Position numbers and translations under genes: made by a program | Notes under the pieces: model-generated | Told to the model about the DNA's origin: nothing | The model's input: only the letters and a program-made list of their open reading frames with translations | Databases searched by the model: none | Shown here: positions 1 through 6,440 of the stretch, in pieces | Position numbering within the stretch: position 1 is the first letter of the stretch | Layout of the letters: every line of letters starts with the position of its first letter | Origin: Phycisphaerales bacterium | GTDB lineage: Bacteria > Planctomycetota > Phycisphaerae > Tepidisphaerales > Tepidisphaeraceae | Direction: 5' to 3' | Assembly (NCBI GenBank): GCA_028288905.1 | Contig: JAQGHJ010000417.1 | Span: 1-6,440, forward strand | DNA: 6,440 bases

Positions 1-2507
<2,507 letters not shown>

Positions 2508-2540
2508 ATCGGTCCATGGTTCGCTCGGAGTACAGTACCC

Positions 2541-3659
2541 ATGTCCACCACCGACCACGGGCGTTTCGGCAAACCTCCCCCGGCTGACCCTCGAGCGGAC
2601 ACGTCGCTTCTGCGCCTGATGGCCATCGTGCTGATCGTAAACTCCCACTTGGAGTCGTTCTATCCGCGAGCATGGATGGCGGGGGGCGGACTGATCGGCA
2701 ACATGTTGTTCTTCGCCGTTTCCGGATTCAGCCTAGCGGTGGCTGACATGGCTCGGCCGAGACCATTTGGCATTTGGTACCTTCGGCGGCTCACTCGCAT
2801 CTATCCGGCCGTTGTTCTCGTTACCGCTGTCGACCTCTGCCTGCGGGGCCACTACCCGACCGACCTTCGGGACCTTGTTTCTCTATTCCTCTGGCCGACG
2901 AGCTATACATTCGTTGCTCTAATCGTTCCCTTTTACGCCGTGTACTACTGGGTCATGCGGCTGAGGAGCCGGCGGGCCTATCTACTGGGCTTGCTCGCGC
3001 TGTTACCCGCGTTCGGCGGCGTCTACATCTGGTATCTGAGGGGAGGTTGGTACGCTTCGCACTTCGGCATGCCGGTCTTGGCCTGGGCCACTTGGGTGTT
3101 CGGATTCCAGGTCATGTTGCTGGGCGGGTGGCTGGCGCTTCGGAGAGATGAGGAGAACGTTCGGCCGTGGATTGACTTGGCAGCGGTAGTAGCGGCCTTC
3201 GCGGTTTGCGTGGCTGCCAAGTATCTGGACCGCGTTCTGCACCGGGCGACCTGGTTCTCGGGGGCCGAGTTCTTCGGCGCAGCGGCGCTGTTTTACTTCG
3301 CCCTCCGAATGAGCTGGTCGCCAGCCGTCCTGGGGCTACGACGCACTGCCGTCTGGGCGCCCGTTGCGTTGATCTCCTCCCTCACGTTTGAGATTTACCT
3401 CGTTCACGAATTTTACATCCGGGCCGCGATGGCAGATTTGGGCCTCCCCTGGAACGTGCTCGGTCTGATGGTGCTTTCCGTCGCCACCGCGCTGCCGCTG
3501 TTCTGGCTCCTCTCGCGCATCGAACGGCGCCTCGGACAGCCCCGGCGGCGACAGCCGCGGCCGGAACTGCCGGCGATCGAGACGGCCGTGGATGCTCCAG
3601 CTGGCCGGCGCAAAGTTGAGCCGGCCATGACACCTCCGGATACCGTTCTCCCGCGATGA
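2541..3659 (+). CDS. Acyltransferase family 3 membrane protein
   Basis: This 372-residue integral membrane protein has the hallmarks of the acyltransferase-3 (OafA/YrhL-like) family, whose members move acetyl or other acyl groups onto sugars, polysaccharides or lipids at the cytoplasmic membrane. Visible motifs: LRLMAIVLIVNSHLE at 24-38 with the conserved His36, FFAVSGF 57-63, WYLRRLTRIYP 79-89 (arginine-rich block), and FEIYLVHEF 283-291 with His289. I see about nine or ten hydrophobic segments between residues 24 and 325. A Pro/Arg-rich hydrophilic tail follows (about 330-372), probably cytoplasmic. The start is supported by GGAG at 2527-2530, 10 nt upstream. The gene begins 33 bp after carB with no visible terminator, so readthrough is likely. 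GC is about 58% over six sampled rows (one row 47%), well below carB and the downstream genes, suggesting a different origin. The acceptor substrate cannot be deduced. Confidence 0.9.
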   Translation: MSTTDHGRFGKPPPADPRADTSLLRLMAIVLIVNSHLESFYPRAWMAGGGLIGNMLFFAVSGFSLAVADMARPRPFGIWYLRRLTRIYPAVVLVTAVDLCLRGHYPTDLRDLVSLFLWPTSYTFVALIVPFYAVYYWVMRLRSRRAYLLGLLALLPAFGGVYIWYLRGGWYASHFGMPVLAWATWVFGFQVMLLGGWLALRRDEENVRPWIDLAAVVAAFAVCVAAKYLDRVLHRATWFSGAEFFGAAALFYFALRMSWSPAVLGLRRTAVWAPVALISSLTFEIYLVHEFYIRAAMADLGLPWNVLGLMVLSVATALPLFWLLSRIERRLGQPRRRQPRPELPAIETAVDAPAGRRKVEPAMTPPDTVLPR

Positions 3660-3760
3660 GCGAGAAGTTGGTGTACTGGGTGATCGTGAACGAGGTGACG
3701 GAACAGGGTACCGGTCGACGGGGCGAGCCCACCAATCGTGTCCGCCTCTCACTTTCCTAA
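3656..3760 (+). CDS. Possible 34-residue ORF overlapping the acyltransferase stop
   Basis: An ATG at 3656 overlaps the acyltransferase stop codon (ATGA). It opens a 34-residue frame beginning MSEKLVYWVIVNEVTEQ and ending at TAA 3758-3760, where it overlaps the last bases of the convergent gene. The first half uses mostly G/C-ending codons and looks protein-like; the second half (about 20-34) does not. No Shine-Dalgarno sequence is evident, so any translation would rely on coupling. It resembles no family I recognise. It could be a tiny coupled gene, the remnant of a gene cut off downstream, or chance. The last is quite possible in DNA this GC-rich. Confidence 0.2.
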   Translation: MSEKLVYWVIVNEVTEQGTGRRGEPTNRVRLSLS

Positions 3761-5220
3761 GGCCGCGGTAAGCGTGCTGCTGCGAGCCGGCGGTAAAATG
3801 CGTCCAGCGCCCGGCGTAGTTCGTTAGCCGAGTCGCCACCGCCGCGAAGGGCAGCGGCCCGGTCCAGCGCGGGCGCGACGAACCGGCCGAGCCGCTTCAT
3901 CAACGCCACGTCCTCGTCGGTCAGCGGCGGGGACGTCGTCGCCTGGCCCACTGCCGCTGCGTCCGCGGATGCAGCGGTCGAAGCCGCCGCGGCTGTCACC
4001 AGCGTCACGAGTCGTCGCTCCTGCTCCGGCGTCATCACGTCGATCCGACCGACAAGCACTCGGGTCGTCCCGGCCGGGGTCGGCGTGACGGTCAGCGGCA
4101 GCAGAGCGTCCGTCACCGGCCTCGGGACCGTGTACAGCACCCGGGTGCCCGGCTCGTTTAGCCAACTCGCCCGCCACGTCTCGACCATTGCCCGGGCCTC
4201 TCGCGGGTACAGCCCCTCCGCCACCAGGGCCTCGACGATCACGTCGGGCAGCGCCTCGCCGGCCGGTCCGGCCGCCTGTCCAGTTCCGGGCTTGCCGGTC
4301 GGTGGCAGTGACATCGCCCGGCGGCCGGCGACGTGGTCGTACCGGGCGAACCGGGTCGGGCCGCCGTCCGGCTCCGTGCGGACGAGGAACGCCGCCCCGA
4401 TTGGGTCGGGGCCGGCGTTGCGCAGCTCGAACCGATCGTCGCCCGCGGCCGTCAGCGTGACCGGCAGGGTGAAGTTGCCAAGCCCGCGGTAGAACAGCAG
4501 CCGCTCCTCGTGCCGCTCGCCGGCCGGGCCGGTCACCTGCAGCAGGGCGGCGCCCGTCTCGCGGGCGCGGAAATAGTGGTTCGGCGCGGCCGCCGGTTGC
4601 AGGGTGCCACCCGCGACCGGCGTGCCCGAGGCGGCCGCCGGGTCCGGCGGCACCCGTTTGCCGTCGTCGCCGACCGACTTGGGGATGACGCGGACCGTCC
4701 CCCAGTCGAGGAACGAGCCCGCCGCCGTCGCCCCGGCCGCGCCCTCGCCGAAGCCCTGACCGTACGCCGGCCCGAACGCCTTCACGGGCGGATAGAACTC
4801 GGTCAGCGACCCGTTCGGGAAGTCGACCCGCACGTCGACGGTCGTCGGCGCGTCGTCGTAGAAGTACAGGACCGGCGTCTCCATCCGCTGCAGCGCGGTC
4901 GCCCCGTCCGCCTTCGCGAACAGGTCGGCAAAGGCGTCCTTCGGGCCGAGTTTGTACCCGTTCCGCTTGCGGTTCTGGACAAACGCCGGCAGGTCGCCGC
5001 CGATCTCCGTCCGGAACGGCAGGTGGACCCCATCCGACCCGGCGAACCCGGTGAACGTGCCCCACTCGTGGACGACGACCCCGCCGCCCGGCCGGGCCGG
5101 CCTGGTCGCCGGCCCCGCCGACGCGGGTGCGGGCGGCTTCGGCGGGCCGGACAGAGCCGCCACGGCCGCGCACGCGGCCCCGATCACGCAGACGCCGGCC
5201 GTCGCCAATAAGCTCCTCAT
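3757..5220 (-). CDS. Secreted HEWGTFT-motif protein of unknown function
   Basis: This 487-residue protein has an N-terminal signal-like segment (MRSLL, then a hydrophobic stretch to about residue 24), followed by a Pro/Ala-rich spacer to about 46. The mature part carries motifs I associate with an uncharacterised family: HEWGTFT 51-57, RMETPVLYFY 112-121, FPNGSLTEFYP 134-144, NHYFRAR 214-220, FYRGLGNF 243-250, GLYPREARAMVETW 336-349, EPGTRVLYTVPR 356-367 and VGRIDVMTPEQE 390-401. A helical C-terminus lies at about 436-484. The middle looks mostly beta-rich. The start is firm: AAGGAG (plus-strand 5228-5233) lies 7 nt upstream, and the hydrophobic leader begins at once. It is convergent with the acyltransferase and divergent from the sigma factor. 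A Cys at 17 lacks a good lipobox, so cell-envelope or periplasmic export is more likely than lipidation. No catalytic role can be assigned. Confidence 0.85.
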   Translation of the reverse strand: MRSLLATAGVCVIGAACAAVAALSGPPKPPAPASAGPATRPARPGGGVVVHEWGTFTGFAGSDGVHLPFRTEIGGDLPAFVQNRKRNGYKLGPKDAFADLFAKADGATALQRMETPVLYFYDDAPTTVDVRVDFPNGSLTEFYPPVKAFGPAYGQGFGEGAAGATAAGSFLDWGTVRVIPKSVGDDGKRVPPDPAAASGTPVAGGTLQPAAAPNHYFRARETGAALLQVTGPAGERHEERLLFYRGLGNFTLPVTLTAAGDDRFELRNAGPDPIGAAFLVRTEPDGGPTRFARYDHVAGRRAMSLPPTGKPGTGQAAGPAGEALPDVIVEALVAEGLYPREARAMVETWRASWLNEPGTRVLYTVPRPVTDALLPLTVTPTPAGTTRVLVGRIDVMTPEQERRLVTLVTAAAASTAASADAAAVGQATTSPPLTDEDVALMKRLGRFVAPALDRAAALRGGGDSANELRRALDAFYRRLAAARLPRP

Positions 5221-5518
5221 CGTCGTGCTCCTTCTTGGGAAGCCGCCGGAACGGCGGCCCGCAGTACGGGAGTAGATTGGGCGGGGCGACTCATTACGCC
5301 CGGGCGGAAAATTCGCGGCGGGCGTATTGGGTCGGGCGGGTCGGTCTACTGGTACAGGGGAGGGGCGGCGACGCGGTGATGTTGCGTGGCGACCCGCCCG
5401 CGCTCGGGCTGGGACGCGAGCAGGCCGGGCGGTCGGACGGGCTGCCCCGGGCCGGCACTAGCTGGGCGGGGTGCCCATGCCGCCTCGGATAGCCGTCGTG
5501 CCGGAAGGGACGCACCGC
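5221..5518. promoter_or_regulatory. Divergent intergenic region with two inverted repeats
   Basis: These 298 bp separate the secreted-protein gene (leftward) from the sigma gene (rightward) and should hold both promoters. Two structures are visible. One is a 7-bp perfect stem (5242-5248 with 5252-5258, gaa loop) in the leader of the leftward gene, 9 bp upstream of its Shine-Dalgarno sequence. The other is an 8-bp inverted repeat (tacgcccg 5295-5302 with cgggcgta 5319-5326) spanning a short AT-rich core, aaaatt, at 5308-5313. The second could be an operator or promoter element. I could not identify convincing -35/-10 boxes on either strand. The rest is G-rich, low-complexity sequence without further recognisable features. 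Confidence 0.4.
5503..5510 (+). promoter_or_regulatory. Ribosome binding site deciding the sigma factor start
   Basis: The purine-rich ggaaggga ends 8 nt before the ATG at 5519. It favours this start over the in-frame GTG at 5471 and ATG at 5477, which are preceded only by a G-rich gggcggg stretch. Starting at 5519 also makes the protein begin MTDGELV, the usual opening of ECF sigma factors. Confidence 0.65.
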
Positions 5519-6091
5519 ATGACCGACGGGGAGCTGGTCTGTGAGGCCCGCGGCGGGTCGGCCGCCGCGTACGGGCAGCTCGCCCGTCGGCACGCCGTCC
5601 GCGTGCTGGCGGCGTGCCACGCCCGGGCCGGCCGCTCGGCCGCCGAGGACCTGGCCCAGGAAGTCCTCCTCCGCGGGCTGCGGGCGCTGCCGACGCTGGC
5701 CGACCCGGACAAGTTCGGCCCGTGGCTGCTCGGGATCGCGGCCCGCACCTGCCTCGACTGGCTCAAGTCGGCCAAGCGGTCGGAGGTGTCGCTCGACGCG
5801 CTCGGCGGTAGTCGGGACGGCACCGCGGCCGGGGGCGATGCGTTCCTGGCCTCGGCCGACGAGGACCCGTGCGGTGCCGCCGGCGACCGCCGGGAGCAGG
5901 CCGAGCGGCTGACCACCGAGGTCGACCGGCTCCCGCCCGTCTACCGCGAGGTCGTCCTGCTGTACTACCACCAGGATTGCACGTACCAGCAGCTGGCCGA
6001 CCTGCTGGGCGTGTCGCCCGCGACAATCAACGCCCGACTGACGAGGGCTCGGGCGATGCTCCGGGCGCGGCTGATGGCCGCGCAGGAGTGA
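5519..6091 (+). CDS. ECF-family RNA polymerase sigma factor
   Basis: This 190-residue protein is an alternative sigma factor of the extracytoplasmic-function type, which directs RNA polymerase to a small set of promoters and is normally held inactive by an anti-sigma factor. Sigma region 2 spans about 15-84 (AEDLAQEVLLRGLR 42-55; promoter-melting segment around FGPWLLGIAARTCLDWLK 66-83). A variable acidic/Gly linker runs about 85-125. Region 4 spans about 126-186, with LPPVYREVVLLYYHQ 138-152 and a helix-turn-helix (YQQLADLLGVSPATINARLTRAR, about 156-178) for the -35 element. Length and domain order are typical and regions 1 and 3 are absent. A longer form starting at GTG 5471 would add 16 residues without family similarity. 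The anti-sigma gene follows after 69 bp on the same strand, so the two probably form one transcription unit. Very high GC (about 80% in a sampled row) matches the host background. Confidence 0.93.
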   Translation: MTDGELVCEARGGSAAAYGQLARRHAVRVLAACHARAGRSAAEDLAQEVLLRGLRALPTLADPDKFGPWLLGIAARTCLDWLKSAKRSEVSLDALGGSRDGTAAGGDAFLASADEDPCGAAGDRREQAERLTTEVDRLPPVYREVVLLYYHQDCTYQQLADLLGVSPATINARLTRARAMLRARLMAAQE

Positions 6092-6160
6092 TCCACGGGT
6101 TCGAGCCAACGCCGGCGGTGCGCCGCTGCGTCGACCCGCGGGCTTCGAAGGGATCGACCG

Positions 6161-6440
6161 ATGAATTGCGACCGAGCCGCCAACCTCTTGTCCGCTCGGC
6201 TCGACGGCGAGGCCGTCACCAGCGGCGACGCGACCGCGCTCGACGCCCACCTGACCGGGTGCGCCGCCTGCCAGGCGGCGGCAGTCGAGGTCGAGATTCA
6301 GGACGCGGCCCTGCGGCGGGCATTCACCCCCCGCCGGGCTGTGGCGGCGGCGGTCGCCGAGCGGGTGTCGGCCGCGGTCGCGGCGGCCGCCGACGTGGAC
6401 GCCGGCCCGCCGGGCCGCGGCGGGGATGTCGGCGGGTCCC
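6161..6440 (+). CDS. Zinc-finger anti-sigma factor, 3'-truncated by window end
   Basis: The frame is open from ATG 6161 to the window edge (93 complete codons). The N-terminus, MNCDRAANLLSARLDGE followed by ALDAHLTGCAACQ, is the zf-HC2 / ZAS anti-sigma pattern. His30, Cys34 and Cys37 form HX3CX2C, and Cys3 is the likely fourth zinc ligand. Such proteins bind and silence the cognate ECF sigma factor encoded next to them, and usually have a membrane segment and an extracytoplasmic sensor part. Neither would be visible yet here. After the zinc motif comes an Ala-, Arg- and Gly-rich stretch (about 50-93). The start has a good AAGGGA at 6148-6153 with a 7-nt spacer. Its position right behind the sigma gene strongly supports the pairing. 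The remainder of the gene is outside the window. Confidence 0.85.
   Translation, partial: MNCDRAANLLSARLDGEAVTSGDATALDAHLTGCAACQAAAVEVEIQDAALRRAFTPRRAVAAAVAERVSAAVAAAADVDAGPPGRGGDVGGS

Noticed and set aside
3660..3756. Bidirectional terminator between the convergent genes
   Set aside because: Only a 4-bp gggc/gccc stem (3721-3730) is visible and there is no T-run on either strand.
4333..5211. A 292-residue plus-strand frame opposite the secreted-protein gene
   Set aside because: It is a low-complexity Arg/Gly/Val-rich translation, while the minus-strand frame has a signal peptide, a good ribosome binding site and conserved motifs.
5161..5220. Possible lipoprotein signal (Cys17 in IGAAC) in the secreted protein
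   Set aside because: The residue three before the Cys is Gly, not a Leu/Val/Ile-type residue, so the lipobox is poor. An ordinary signal peptide is the better reading.
5473..5481. gcccatgcc, resembling half of a carB repeat arm
   Set aside because: Only nine bases match and there is no partner stem. Chance is likely in this composition.
5471..5518. Longer sigma factor start at GTG 5471 or ATG 5477
   Set aside because: The added residues (MPMPPRIAVVPEGTHR) lack family similarity and a clear Shine-Dalgarno sequence, while ATG 5519 has ggaaggga 8 nt upstream and gives the usual MTDGELV beginning.
6113..6125. Terminator-like hairpin between the sigma and anti-sigma genes
   Set aside because: The stem is only 5 bp (cggcg/cgccg) with no T-run, and the genes are expected to be cotranscribed.
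5294..6250. A 318-residue minus-strand frame opposite the sigma and anti-sigma genes
   Set aside because: It overlaps two clearly recognisable plus-strand genes and their spacer, and is itself Arg/Gly/Pro-rich without motifs.

Overview
The window reads as a piece of a high-GC bacterial chromosome, most likely a planctomycete of the Gemmata type. The reasons are: (i) roughly 70-80% GC and almost exclusively G/C-ending codons in most genes; (ii) a secreted protein with an HEWGTFT motif, a family I associate from memory with planctomycetes and a few other phyla; and (iii) a palindromic repeat whose translation gives the 'MGVPPM ... HGRDAHAT' peptides that I recall as common in planctomycete gene predictions. 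The assignment is an inference, not a search result.

Layout. Positions 1-2507 (+) hold the 3' part of carB, the large subunit of carbamoyl-phosphate synthetase. It runs from the end of the first synthetase domain, through the oligomerization and second (carbamoyl-phosphate) ATP-grasp domains, to the C-terminal regulatory (MGS-like) domain. An acyltransferase-3 membrane protein follows at 2541-3659 (+), 33 bp downstream with no visible terminator between them. A convergent gene at 3757-5220 (-) encodes a secreted HEWGTFT-motif protein of unknown function. A divergent GC-rich intergenic region (5221-5518) separates it from an ECF-type RNA polymerase sigma factor (5519-6091, +). A zinc-finger anti-sigma factor starts at 6161 (+) and runs off the window edge.

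How the genes relate. carB is pyrimidine/arginine housekeeping. The acyltransferase may be cotranscribed with it but has no obvious functional link and has a much lower GC content (about 58% in sampled rows). The sigma and anti-sigma genes form a classic regulatory pair in one transcription unit. The secreted protein is transcribed divergently from them, so shared control is possible but unproven.

Most notable. Three things stand out inside or beside carB. First, an inverted pair of REP-like hairpins (160-265) sits in frame inside the coding sequence at an interdomain linker that is about 90 residues longer than in ordinary CarB. Second, a sharply bounded block (555-794) has unlike codon use: 25 of 80 codons end in A or T, against none in about 110 codons further on. 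Third, a lower-GC acyltransferase follows directly. I found no CRISPR array, RNA gene, transposase or recognisable new defence system.
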